This document shows positions 23,543 to 35,225 of a stretch of DNA of 64,000 bases, piece after piece; the stretch's first letter is position 1, and every line of letters begins with the position of its first letter. The notes beneath the pieces were generated by a model, which saw only the letters and a program-made list of their open reading frames with translations, searched no databases and had not been told where the DNA came from. The position numbers were made by a program, and so were the translations under genes. This DNA is from Helianthus annuus (Eukaryota; Streptophyta; Magnoliopsida; Asterales; Asteraceae): positions 146,422,931-146,486,930 of the forward strand of contig NC_035449.2 of NCBI RefSeq assembly GCF_002127325.2. Reading direction: 5' to 3'.

Positions 23543-25084
23543 TTAGGTTTCCCTCATATTCCCATTTACCACGGGCTTTACTCCCATTCCTCTTGACGAC
23601 GTTTCTACTAACTCTCTGCTTAAGCCTTTTGTAAACGGGTCTGCAATGTTATCCTTTGATCTCACATAATCAATTGTGATAACACCCGTTGAGAGTAGTT
23701 TTCGTACTGTGTTATGTCTACGTCGCATATGCCTTGATCTGCCATTGTACATCAAGCTTTGAGCTCTACCAATCGCTGATTGGCTATCACAATGTACACA
23801 TATGGCTGGCAATGGCTTTGGCCATCTTGGAATATATTCCACGAATTGATGTAGCCATTCCGCCTCCTCGCCTGACTTATCCAGGGCGATAAATTCGGAT
23901 TCCATTGTGGATCTTGCTATGACCGTTTGCTTAGAAGACTTCCAAGCAATAGCAGCTCCTCCAAGTGTAAACACATAACCACTTGTTGATTTGGAATCTT
24001 TATTATCCGATATCCAGTTTGCATCAATGTATCCTTCGATCACTACTGGTTTTCGGGTATAATGTAGTCCATAATCTCTTGTGTATCTTATGTATCTAAG
24101 CACCCTCGTGATAGCTTTCCAATGATCCGCGCATGGATTGCTGATGTGTCTACTTAGCCTACTCACCGCGTAAGCCAAGTCGGGTCTAGTACATGTCATT
24201 AGATACATTAGACTACCAATAATTCTTGAATACTCTAACTGAGCAACTTCATCTCCTTTATTTTTCTTGAGATGTTGAGAGGTATCAACTGGAGTTCGAG
24301 CTACACTCGTATCTCCCGAGTTGAATTTTTCAAGAATTTTATCCACATAGTGAGATTGACTTAACACAAGACCATCTTGGGTTCTAATGATCTTTACTCC
24401 AAGAATCACATCCGCTAAACCCATGTCTTTCATGTCAAATCTCGCTTTCAACATGCTTTTAGTAGCTTTGATAATTTTATCATTACTCCCAATGATAAGC
24501 ATATCGTCTACATAAAGGCATAAAATCACATAACCTTCATTTGTGTCTTTGAAATACATACATTTGTCGCACTCATTTATTTTGAAACCATTGTCTATCA
24601 TGACATGATCAAACTTTTGGTGCCATTGTTTTGGTGCTTGCTTCAAGCCATACAAAGACTTGACGAGTTTACATACTTTACCCTCTTGACCTGGGGCGGA
24701 GAAACCTTCAGGTTGCTCCATGTAAATCTCTTCTTCTAAATTGCCATTTAGAAATGCGGTTTTAACGTCCATTTGGTGAACTTCCAAATTTCTTAAAGCC
24801 ACTATAGCAAGAACCAATCTAATAGATGTTATGCGCGTCACAAGCGAGTAGGTATCAAAGTAATCTAGACCTTCCTTTTGTCTAAATCCTTTAATCACCA
24901 ACCTAGCCTTGTATTTATCAATACTTCCATCAGTTTTCAGCTTCCTTTTGAATATCCAACGATATCCAAGTGGTTTGCAACCAGGTGGAAGATCTACTAA
25001 CTCCCAAGTATGATTTTGCAATATAGAATCAATTTCATTCCTTATTGCTTCTTTCCATTGAGGTCCTTCTAAAGAGGAAACCGC
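23543..25084 (-). pseudogene. Element F reverse transcriptase and RNase H
   Basis: This is an open segment read on the minus strand. Copia RT hallmarks are present: [52 protein letters not shown] and the catalytic YVDDML (about 24499-24516). The RNase H part has [28 protein letters not shown] and [11 protein letters not shown], then the usual ending [12 protein letters not shown]. The last residues (NMRET) are at the stop. A one-base deletion near 25085 separates it from the integrase segment, and it has no start of its own. The RT itself shows no internal stop. Confidence 0.9.
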
Positions 25085-26790
25085 TCGCGATATGTATTGG
25101 GCTTGCCCTCAACCATATAGCTAACGAAGTTTGGACCGAAGGATTTTTCAACCCTTGGCCTTTTACTTCGCCTACGATCACTTTCTTCAACCTCAGGTCG
25201 TTCATATGTCTTATCATGAACTACCTCATCAACTGGTGTAGATGAACTTTCACCTACTTCAAAACTAGGTGTTGATGACGTTGCATGTGTTTGTCTTCTC
25301 AAAGGAAACACATTTTCAAAGTAAGACACAACGTTAGGATTCACCTCCATGATAGTGTTTACATGTACATCAGGATTCTTGGACTCATGTACAAGAAAGC
25401 GATGTGCCCTACTTTGATGCGCATACCCAATGAATACGTAATCAACAGTTTTGGGTCCTATCCTAAGAGCCTTAGGAGGTGGTACAATCACCTTTGCTAG
25501 GCACCCCCACACTTTCAAGTATTTGTATGAAAGCTTCTTCCTTTTCCATAACTCACATGGAGTTTCGTCTCTCTTTTTTAGTGGTATCTTGTTCAAAAGA
25601 TAATTAGCTAAGAGAATGGCTTCCCCCCACATTTCCTGGCTCACCCCAGAACTTATCAACATGGCGTTCATCATTTCTTTCAATGTACGGTTCTTTCGTT
25701 CCGCCACGCCATTTGATTGTGGAGAATAAGGAGGTGTACATTCATGTACAATGCCACTTTTTGCGCATAAATCGGCAAAAGGTGCAACATATTCGCCTCC
25801 TCGATTGCTTCGCAAAGCTTTTATCTTCTTTTGAAGTTGATTCTCAACTTCATTTTTATACAAGATAAATTTACTTATTGCTTCATTTTTACTTTTTAGT
25901 AAATATACATAGCAATATTTAGTACTATCGTCAATAAACGTGATGAAGTACTTATTTCCACCTCTTGTGGGTACCGCTTTTAAATCACAAATATAGGTGT
26001 GAATTAAATCAAGGGGTTTGGTTATTCGTTCAACCGATTTCGATGATGATCTTGTAAGTTTGGATTCTACGCAAGTTTCACATTTATAATGTGAATCAAT
26101 ATGGAATGTTGGTATACAATTTAAATTGATTAAACGGCGTATAGAATTAAAATTAACGTGACCTAATCTACCATGCCATTTATTCAAATCAGAAAACTCA
26201 AGCATATAAGTAGAAGTAGTAGCAATTTTATTCATGTTCTTGACAGCCATTACATTCAATTTGAATATACCCTTTTGGGCATAGCCCTTGCCTACATACA
26301 TTCCTCGTTTAGTTAGTACAAATTGATCGCTTTCAAAGACTAAACGAAATCCAAACTTATTAAGCAACCATCTCGAGACTAGATTCTTGTGCAAGTCCGG
26401 GACATACAACACGTTGCTTAGAGTGAGCTCCTTCACCAAAGTCCACTTCAAGATCACCGTTCCTTCACCCATGATGTCAGCGGTGGCTGCATTTCCCATA
26501 TACAGCTTCTCTTCTCCAGAAAGCGCCTTGAAGGTGGTAAAGAGGCTTTTGTCAGCGCAAACATTATGGGTCGCGCCCGTATCAACCCACCATCCTTTTG
26601 GAGTGTTGGTCACAGTATTGACCTCATACATCATTGTGCTTTTGTCGGAAATCATTGCCACCAAAGGCATTCCATCTTCATCCACCATGTGCGCACGCTC
26701 ACGCTTTGGTTTCTTGCATTGGTTAGCCCGATGCCCCGGCTCGTCACAGTTGTAACAAGTCCCTTGGAACGTTTGAGGTTTCTTTTTCAC
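25085..26790 (-). pseudogene. Element F zinc knuckle, protease and integrase
   Basis: In order: CCHC knuckle (CYNCDEPGHRANQC), protease with WWVDTGATHNV, GAG-pre-integrase region (WHGRLGHVNFNSI), integrase core and C-terminal region. Two changes are visible at core positions where copia integrases carry catalytic aspartates: Tyr in HTYICDLK and Asn in LRSNRGGEY. The expected Glu region (NGVAERKNRTLKEMM) is present. Integrase activity is therefore unlikely. The frame is separated from gag by a one-base shift near 26790 and from RT by another near 25085. Confidence 0.9.
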
Positions 26791-27443
26791 AACTTCTTCG
26801 GTCCAAGTTTGCTAGCCTTTGCTTTCTCTTTGTCCTTTTTCCCCTTGCCCTTCGCGCCCTTAGAGGATTGCCCATGCTCAACCAAATTTGCGCTAGCAGA
26901 AGTTTGCGCAAGGCTGCCTTTTAGGGCAATTCTATTGTCCTCTTCAATCCGAAGACGAACAATAAGGTCCTCTATAGTCATCTCCTTTCGTTTGTGTTTA
27001 AGATAATTCTTAAAATCAACCCAACTAGGAGGTAACTTTTCAATCATTGTTGCCACTTGGAATGTCTCGCTAAGTGTCATGCCTTCCGCAGAGATATCAT
27101 GTAGTATAATTTGGAATTCTTGGACTTGATTTATAACTGTTTTAGAATCAACCATTTTGAAATCCAAGAAACGGGCAACCACAAATTTCTTTGTGCCAGC
27201 ATCCTCCGTTTTGTACTTCTTGTCTAAGGCATCCCAAAGATCTTTGGAAGTCTTGACATTGTAGTACACGTTATACAATGCATCCGAAAGCCCGTTTAAC
27301 ACATAGCCTCGACAAATAAAATCCGAGTGCTTCCAAGCCTCTACCGCGCTCAGAGCCTGAGCGTTGGTCTCCCCTTCCACTGGTTGGGGAACAGATTCAG
27401 TTAAGAACCTCGCAAGGTTCATGGTGGTCAGGTAGAAGAACAT
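26787..27443 (-). pseudogene. Element F gag (UBN2-like)
   Basis: A 218-codon Gag from ATG 27443: LARFLTE, then AWKHSDFICRGYVLNGLSDA, KDLWDALDKKY and KLPPSWVDFKNYLKHKRKE, all typical of copia Gag of the UBN2 family. It ends in a lysine-rich stretch at 26787, just before the zinc knuckle, where a one-base shift breaks the link to pol. It has no internal stops. Confidence 0.9.
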
Positions 27444-27984
27444 CTTCTGCTGCCACCTTTTGAAGTGTAGACCCGATAACTTCTCGGGTCATTCAGCGTG
27501 ATTAGCCACTGTGGACGCTCCCACAGTGGTGGCATTCAAGGGGGTTCCCGTCACAACATTTGTGGTGTTGTTGACGTTGACATTTTCGTTCGACATGCTG
27601 AAAAATTAAAATTTAAAGTTTTAGACAAAAGGTCTGATTTATGCAAAACCAAAAGTAAACTAGTAAATTTTAATTTTACCACAAAATTAATGTTGCGGCT
27701 TCTAAGTCCAACTTTGAAGACCAAAACAGAAATTTTTAATAATTGGAACTTACTGATTGGCTTCTAAGTCCAACTTTAAAGACCAAGTCAGAAAGTTTTT
27801 TTAGCAAATTTTTAGAACAATAAGAATGTAACCAGAATAGTTTTAACCCAAAGTCGCTCCTTTGAAGATGAAAACTAAAAAAAATCTGTTTTTAAAACAC
27901 AAACTGAGTGAAAACAAAACTGGTTTGAATCACAAACAGAATGGTTTTGATTACACGAACGGTTTTAAAAATTTGTTTTGAGAT
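27444..27984 (-). other. Leader of element F (no canonical iMet PBS)
   Basis: The sequence directly inside the 5' LTR reads, on the minus strand, ATCTCAAAACAAATTTTTAA. This is not the iMet complement and not one I recognise. Two direct copies of GGCTTCTAAGTCCAACTTT lie at about 27694 and 27758. Otherwise this is AT-rich leader. Confidence 0.6.
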
Positions 27985-29068
27985 TGTAGGAACCGTTCGC
28001 GTAATTAAATAAAATAAAACAAATTTTATTAAACAATTACAATACAGAAATGAGAAAGCCTAACCAACTAGTACAATTACAACTGGAAATAACCAAAGTA
28101 CAAGAAATGTAGAAGAAGAAAGACTGAGGCATGTGTACACACGCTTCCCTTAAAACAAATTCCGAGTCTCCCAGGAGTACTCGTTTTGTTTTCCAGGGTA
28201 TAACAGCCAAAGTAGCGTACTGCCGGAGATAGCCTATAACCCGAAGGTTACCTTGAAACTGCAAGAGAAAGACAAGAAAAATCTGTAGAGAGAAAGTGAG
28301 TTCGCTGTTGTGTATCTGGTGTCATTCTGCAGTGGGTATAGAGTTGTATTTATACAGCTCCTAAGTCGAAACAGTCAAAAAGGAATTAAAGAGAGGTTTA
28401 AATTGCATTAAACGTCTTCAATGCAATTTAATACGTCATTTAATTGTCAGTCAAAGACCATTAACTCGCCAGTTTCGAAGCTGAACTGTAACTGCACTGT
28501 CATTCAATGCTGGAAGCTTCTGCGTGCGCGCGCAAGAGACACTGGCGCGCGCAGGTCTGCACGCTCATGCGCAACCATGCGCACGTGGTCAAAAATACAA
28601 AGGCAGCTCTCAAACGGCTCGCGGCGATGCAAAGTGTAAAGTGCGCAATCAAAGCGCCACATTGCGCCTCATCGCCCACGCCATGCGCGCGCCAGCGTGT
28701 GCGAGTGCGAGTTAGGTTCGCGAGGACACTAGTGTGTGCTTCCATGAAACAATAAGGATGGAGAGTTCCACCTTAAATACCCATTTAAGTTCCATCTCTC
28801 CTCCGATGTGGGACAAGGTGCTACTTTCCCTTTTGTTTCAGCTTCAATGTTTCAAACACGCAACTTTGAGCATCGATATCTCATTCATCTTAGCTCCGTT
28901 TTGGACGTGGTTTAGTTCGTTGCGAAGCTCTTGCAATATAGAACACAAACCCACAAATCAATATATAAAACCCGCTCATTTTATTATATTTATTTCTAGT
29001 CCAAAATAGAAAAAAAAATCATTTTCCTATATTTGTAAAAAATGTTATTTTCACCTATTTTTGCAACA
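27985..29068 (-). repeat. 5' LTR of element F (1084 bp)
   Basis: On the minus strand it starts TGTTGCAAAAATAGG and ends CGGTTCCTACA. It is highly similar to the other LTR except for a ~303-bp shorter GC-rich block around 28520-28600. Confidence 0.9.
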
Positions 29069-29290
29069 TTTTAAACAGTTGATTTTAGCATCCAAATCTA
29101 AAAGTTTGGGTATTCGAAATCAGATAGCCAAACATTTGGATTCCGATGTTGAAATGGGTATATGAAATTATGACTTTGTTTAGTTTAAAAAATTAAACCT
29201 TAGTAATCCAATCCAATATTTATGATTTTGCTAGTTCCATGAAAAAGTAAAATGTAATTGCACTAGCCGGTGATGAACACATCAAAGATT

Positions 29291-29955
29291 ATGTTTTAAA
29301 AACCGGTTTTTAAATCAAATCGGATTAATCTAAAAAAATGGTTCAATCGGTCGAACCAGGTTGTAACGAGCGGTTCAAACGGGTTGATTAGTTAACTCTA
29401 TAATTTCATAAATTACAAGATCAACTCAAAAGTTAATCCAAAAAATGCATAATTACATATTAAAAGATGATTTAAAAGTAAATCCATAATAAAAAATCAT
29501 CCAAAGGATAATCGAAAATCATTAAATTTTCCAACAAACTCTTTTGAATGAAAGTGTAAGATATGTTTAAGTCATTTGAGTGTTGAATACATCAACTATT
29601 TTCGTTTCATACAATAATAAATAAGAACTTTTAGTTACGAATAATCATAATATATAAAACTTACGTAAGATAAGTAACATTTATAATAAACAATATTAAA
29701 TAAGAATTTTTAGTTACGAATAATAATAATATATAACAATTACGTAAGATAAGTAACATATATAATAAAAATAAGTAACAACCCAAACTAAAATAACCCT
29801 GCGACGGTACCGGTATTACGTTTCAAACCGGTATACCAGATTTTACCGCCGGTACAAACCTTATGCCGTTTCACTTATTTACCGGGGTGTTTCGTACCGG
29901 CTTTATATCTGGAAACGGTAATACCGGGGCTGGTATTTACCGGTTTTTAAAACAT
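29291..29955. mobile_element. Possible MITE with ATGTTTTAAAAACCGGT ends
   Basis: The left end ATGTTTTAAAAACCGGT and the right end ACCGGTTTTTAAAACAT are inverse copies 665 bp apart. Both ends contain further CCGGT/ACCGG motifs. No convincing target duplication was found. Sequence 29074-29290, on its left, is unassigned. Confidence 0.45.
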
Positions 29956-31529
29956 TGGTCAGAAGTATTTGTTATAACTATATCTAAGTGTTTGTTTTGT
30001 CAGGAAATGTAGTACTTCCAGACAATTGTAACATCAGGGAATGTGTGTGCTCCCTGATGATGGTCCGGAATTAACAGATATGTGTGTGTGATGTTCATTA
30101 GGTAATATGTTATTCCCTGATCATATTCGTATTAGTGGAGTTATTTTCGGACAAGGCTTGTGAGTCCGGAAATAACATATGTGTAATATATGCGTGTGTA
30201 TAGGTTAGCTTGTTAGACTTTTGAGCATCTGTAACTTGTAAATTGTGTGTTTTCATGGTGTTTAATAGAAGTGCATGTTTGTTGAAGATTCCGCATTTCA
30301 TAATGATTGTTCATGTTCGTTCTTGATCCTATTAGCTAGAGGTTAGGTGACCTTACATAAAACATAATGCAACATTGTTTAAAAAAAAAGTCATAAACAC
30401 ATTGCAACATTATTCCATAATAAAGTATAATCTTCATAAACAGAAATATAAATATAACATTCCATTCCAATAATGATGATATAGTGTCAAACAAGACCCT
30501 ACTGCCACCATTTTGTCAAAGGATTGTAGTTAAGAATATAACTAGTCACACTCAAGGTGATTTGTGCACATTGGTGCAACATAGTGGGGGCAGGAGCGGG
30601 CGGCTGACGTCCTGAACTTTTCGCTCAGTAATGGAGAGTATGTAGTTTTCGTATATAAATTTGTGCAAATGACTCACCACCTATTTATACTACTTTCTAC
30701 CAAAATCCAGTATGATAGATTGTTAAAATGTGCAATTCTAGTAGCAAATGTAGGGGGGGCTAAAGCTAGACAAAAGAATTTTGAGGGTTTTGTTGTGCAA
30801 GTGTTGTTATTGCTTAGGAATTGGAGGGCTTATATTGTCAAAGCTAGAAAAATTCTGGAGTATATATGTTCGTTTAATCTCCCTAATGCGATTATGCTCG
30901 TTCTTCTCTCTTGTTCATTTGTTCATGTAGTCATCATCTTTGTCTAGATAGTATTAGGGTTTTCTCTTTGTTCAAGTTGATCATATGTGTGTATCTTTTA
31001 TCTATCTTGGTGAGAAGATTGTGTTGTATTTGACAATTCTAATTTTCTTAGTGTTTAATAAATTTGTTTGTTTGGGTAAATTTTGTTGAGTGAGAGTGTT
31101 AATTCCATGATACTTTACGTAGACCCTTTAGAATACTCTAATATTTACAATGGTTTTAGGCTATTGTAAAGACTTTCTGTTAGAGCCGGCTTAAAATATA
31201 GTACGCCCAAAGCGGATAGAAAAACGGAGGTTCTTTTCATAAAAAAATAAAAGAAAAAAATTGTTTTAGATCCTATTATTCATATATCATCTCCATGTGT
31301 ACATAATTATAGATCATAAATCTCAATATCAATAATCTTAAATTCAATATCACCTACATATAATATGTTTTTTTTTTTTTGTAGAATTTGAGGTCCTATG
31401 GTAGTGATGGCCAAAAACGCTTACTTTACTTCACTCACATTGAGCCGACCCTTTTCTATGAAGCCTCCATAGTTCGTAAACAGTTTTCAACTCTAGGTAT
31501 TTCTCTCAACTCTGAAGGCTCGTTACTTA
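29956..31529. other. Unassigned AT-rich segment with two hairpins
   Basis: Two clear hairpins lie at 30032-30059 (CATCAGGGA, 10-nt loop, TCCCTGATG) and 30140-30176 (GTTATTTTCGGAC, 11-nt loop, inverse with one GU). An open stretch at 30663-30947 has no recognised domain and is probably chance. No gene is supported. Confidence 0.5.
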
Positions 31530-31835
31530 CATAGTTAGTCCATGTGGTTTGCACAAAATAACATACTTAGGTACTAATAGTTTAAAATCACATTTTAGGG
31601 TATTAACTTTTCATTTTGTAACGTTTAGGTATTAAGTTCTTGGGTATTAACATAGTTAGTCCTTGTGGTTTGCACAAAATAACACATTTAGGTACTAATA
31701 AAATGTGATTTTAAGCCTACAAATAACGTTAATACCTCCAAACGTTACAAAATGAAAAGTTAATACCCTAGAATGTAATTTTATACTATTATACCTAAGT
31801 ATGTTACTTTGTGCAAAACACAAGGACTAACTATG
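31530..31835. mobile_element. Foldback element (GTTAGTCC...TTTGCACAAAATAAC)
   Basis: Arms of about 100 bp are near-perfect inverse copies: ATAGTTAGTCCATGTGGTTT at the left and the inverse at the right end. A partial direct copy of the left arm begins near 31648. Flanking 9-mers match only partly, so the TSD is unproven. The type resembles Mutator-like foldback MITEs. Confidence 0.65.
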
Positions 31836-31921
31836 CAACTAACTCTTAAAAAATTATTTGAAACTTTTTAAATTCCTGAATCTTTAAATCCACATTCGGA
31901 CGAATATTATGCTACTTAAAG

Positions 31922-32089
31922 TAGGGGTGTTCAAAACTATCCGAAAATCTGATCTGAAATATCTGATATCCAAATCCGAAAATTCGGATGAATTCGGATT
32001 CGGATAGTGATTTTAATTTTTTTCGGATATCCGAATATCAGAAAATATCCAAAATATCTGATCATTTATAAGACATAAATTTATTATAA
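31922..32089 (+). mobile_element. hAT-like terminal fragment
   Basis: It starts TAGGGGTGTTCAAAAC, the same kind of end as the hAT element at 56173, followed by ATATCCGAATTCGGAT-type repeats. The other end is not found; the fragment stops at the Helitron-like terminus at 32090. Confidence 0.5.
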
Positions 32090-32400
32090 CTAGTATTAAA
32101 ACCTCGTGTTGCGGTGGGGGACATAAAACCACGCCATGTTGCATCAATGTTATATCCCTTCTAACGACCACCAACACCGGAAAAAATCGTAAAACAAAAT
32201 AAATAAAAAATGGAAAGTAACACCGAGCGAAATGTAGACGTAAAATCATTAAACCACACATGAGAAGAAATTAGACCGAAACGTAAAACATAGAAAAGAA
32301 TAACTAATTCAATATAGGACGTGCGAGTTGCGACGAACCTGTTAAACGAGAAAAATAGACGTGAAAACATTGAACCACATACACACGTTGTGCCGTGTAT
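32090..32400 (-). mobile_element. Helitron-like 3' end, minus strand (copy X1)
   Basis: On the minus strand the sequence ends CACCGCAACACGAGG ... ATACTAG followed by T, i.e. a CTAG terminus preceded by a CG-rich stretch. Sequence 32100-32400 is the diverged inverse of 34625-34994: TCTATGTTTTACGTTTCGGT is shared, for example. The 5' end is not identified. Confidence 0.55.
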
Positions 32401-33832
32401 GGAAACGAATAAAATTTCCAAAAGATAAATTAATATGTATTATGATTTAAGTAAGTATTAAAATTAAAACAAAGAAATCATAAAATAAATAATAATAGAA
32501 ATAAACATAATAATAAAATATAATGTCTCATAGATCCATAACTAATTTTTTTTTTTTTTTTTGAAAAACTCACCAAGCATAAGATATAATACAATACATT
32601 TATGCTTACAAAAGTTGCTAATTGATAGTATGGAAATAACTATTATATTTCAAATTTACGAGTATCTCAAACTTTCTGAGTTTTCTAAAATTCATACCTA
32701 AATTTGGATCCAAAAATAGCATAATTTTCAGACAAGTTACGTTTTTTATTCTCGAATTTGGGTCTTTTAGTACACCATATCGAACATGCCATCGCATAAA
32801 GATTTGTTGCAAATGGATTCTCACGCAAACAATATGAACATATACACATAAACCAATACATCAATGTATTGTATTGTATTCGCTTGAATTTGTTAGAAGA
32901 GTATTTCTTTGCATATTTTAAAATGATATATAAAGTATCTTTCAATTTTGATGTCACTTGACATAAATGTTTGGTTTATAAGAAATGTTTTTGTTTGTTA
33001 TTAATCCATTTAAACCATTTTAAACGTTACTTTTAACTTCTTGTCATTATCCAAGTATATATTAAGATAAAGTGTATTAACTTTTTGTCACTATTTAACA
33101 CATCATTTTATATAAAATTAAATGATGCCAATTAACTTTCTCTTTGTCTAACTTGATTATCAAATCATTGGAAACTTCCTAGACTTTGTGAAATAAGTTT
33201 TTATAAGGATAGTACAAACAAAATTGATTGTCCCTTTTTATATTCTAACTAGCATTTAGTTTAGTTCATCAAGTTACTTATCACACTAGTAAACAATTAA
33301 TCAATTCCAAATATTTTATTAATTTTGGAACATTTGTTTTATAACTGTTTGATTAAAAAAACATTAATTAAAATAGTCAAGTAAAGATTGATGCATGAAT
33401 GTGGGTATAATCATCTATGCAAGTTTGTATATTTCTAGTGGCCTTATTAATTTAATGAACTGAATTTTTATAGGTTTTTAGGAACATTTTCATTTCTTCT
33501 ATGGGTTTTTAAGAATACTTGCTTTTACATTTCGTTAAGTTATATATATATTTTTATTTCTAATTAAAAACCCTAGAAATGCATTTGTTTTTACAACTAT
33601 TCTTACTTTTTTTAACGTGTCATACTTTACACGGATATTTCTTATCCAAGTTATACATTTTAAAACACGGATATTTATTATCTAAGTTATACATTATCTT
33701 CAAATATTTTTATACATTCATTCCCCAATACTTGAACTCACATGTTACAAACACAAAGCACACTCACTATACATTCATCATTCCATAGTGATTACACATG
33801 CATATCCAAAATCCAAATCTCAAAATCAATTA
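32401..33832. other. Unassigned AT-rich DNA between two Helitron ends
   Basis: Very AT-rich, with T and A runs (e.g. ~32550). No coding or repeat structure was recognised. Its position between the two outward-facing ends 32090 and 34994 could make it internal to a larger element. Confidence 0.4.
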
Positions 33833-34221
33833 GAACACCCATAGTGGGGCGTTTTTTTTAAAAAAAATTGAAAAATAACGCCCCAAAACGCCCCCCACCC
33901 CATTACACCCGGCGTTTCCGGGCGTTTTTTTTGAAAAAATTGGTTGCCGGCGTTTTAATTAAAACGCTTAAATTGTTTGTGGAATGGTTTGATCCACCAA
34001 TCAAGTTTGAGCTAGTCACATGGGTCCTGACAACTTTTTGAAAATGTCCCACTACACCAATCAATTCGTGTGCTTTTTTTTTCATTAAAAATAATATTGG
34101 GGTTAGAATAATGCCCCACTACACCACTTTATGCTATAATGTCCCATGCTAATTGGGATGACACGTGTCGGATATTGCCCCATGGTGGGGGCATTATATT
34201 TCTTCACCACTACACATGGTC
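33833..34221. mobile_element. Tourist-like MITE with TSD TTA
   Basis: Ends are GAACACCCATAGTGGGGCG and CCACTACACATGGTC, an imperfect inverse pair. TTA flanks both sides (33830-33832 and 34222-34224), as for PIF/Harbinger MITEs. It is the same family as 59338-59701, with the shared internal part CGCCCCATGCT and ACACGTGTCG. Confidence 0.75.
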
Positions 34222-34224
34222 TTA

Positions 34225-34624
34225 GGAGAAAAATGTATAAGCAAGAGAAATTATCGCCACTCACTCAAACATAGTTGTAGCCATTGTCATTGGTGATCCT
34301 TATCAATCTAACTTATTTCAAATAATGACACATGTCATTCTTTTCTTCAACATCATAAATTTTATTTATATTTGTTTAATAAATTTCTTTTAATATTAAT
34401 ATTAATATTAATTAATAACCAATATATAGATATTACTTATTTTTATTATTATCTTTATTTAAAATTAATAAATAACTTCAATTTTGGAATTTAGACCTTT
34501 TGTTTTTTTACTTTTAACACAAAGTTTTTCATCTTTTGCAATTTAATCCCAGATCTTTTTTATTTTCAATTTTGGTCCACTATACTTTTCATATTTCCCA
34601 AGTTTTTCGTTTCGTTCTAAATTT
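34225..34624. other. Unassigned AT-rich segment
   Basis: Sequence is AT-rich with no recognised feature; (ATTAAT)n-like stretch near 34393-34420. Confidence 0.4.
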
Positions 34625-34994
34625 GTGAGTTAACGCATCGCAACACAACGTGTGTGTGTGGGTTCAACATTTTTTCGTATATTTTTTCCCGTTTAACTGG
34701 CCCGTCGCGTCACATCTATTTTTCTGCATTTGACAAGTTCGTCCAACACGCGGGTCCTAGATGGACTTAGTTATTTTTTCTATGTTTTACGTTTCGGTTT
34801 AATTTCTCTGCAACAAGCGTGCGTGATTCAAAGATTTTACGTCTGCTTTTCGCTCGGCGTTATTTTTTTCCCGTTTTTATTTATTTTGTTTTTACGAGCT
34901 TTTCTGGTGTTGGTTGTCGCTGACAATAGTATAGTATTGCTACTACTTAACACCGTTTTATGATAACCGCTGCAACGCAGAAGCTTAATACTAG
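34625..34994 (+). mobile_element. Helitron-like 3' end, plus strand (copy X2)
   Basis: It ends CTGCAACGCAGAAGC...ATACTAG then T. CTGC-AAC-GCAG can form a small hairpin upstream of the CTAG end. The preceding ~350 bp match X1 in inverse orientation. Confidence 0.55.
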
Positions 34995-35216
34995 TTTGTA
35001 ATAAAGAAGAAGAAAAACAATCTCTACGTTGATTAAAGAAAAGTTATCAGTTTTCACTACCAAACATAGTGAGAACTTGAAACCGAATTTCTCTACCAGT
35101 TTCAAAGACAAGTTGATATTGAATAAATAAAAATTGTTTGATGATCAAGGAGTGGACATAAGATGGATTTGTTAACATTCACCCAAAATAGTTTGCAAAC
35201 GGTGTTCTTATAATTA
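34995..35216. other. Unassigned flank of the MULE
   Basis: No feature was recognised. It continues at 36772 on the other side of the MULE insertion. Confidence 0.4.
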
Positions 35217-35225
35217 TATCTTTTA

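Larger units (their letters stand above)
19900..29068 (-). mobile_element. Element F: complete Ty1/copia retrotransposon with TSD TTTTA
   Basis: In minus orientation the 5' LTR is 29068-27985 and the 3' LTR 22985-19900, the latter split by a solo LTR of family A. The duplication TTTTA is perfect (19895-19899 and 29069-29073). Order gag, protease, integrase, RT, RNase H defines copia; a Tork-like placement is tentative. Two frameshifts and lost integrase catalytic residues make it defective. The primer-binding site is not the usual iMet type. Confidence 0.9.

Noticed and set aside
30663..30947. 94-aa reading frame
   Set aside because: No domain, no gene context, hydrophobic tail typical of AT-rich chance frames.
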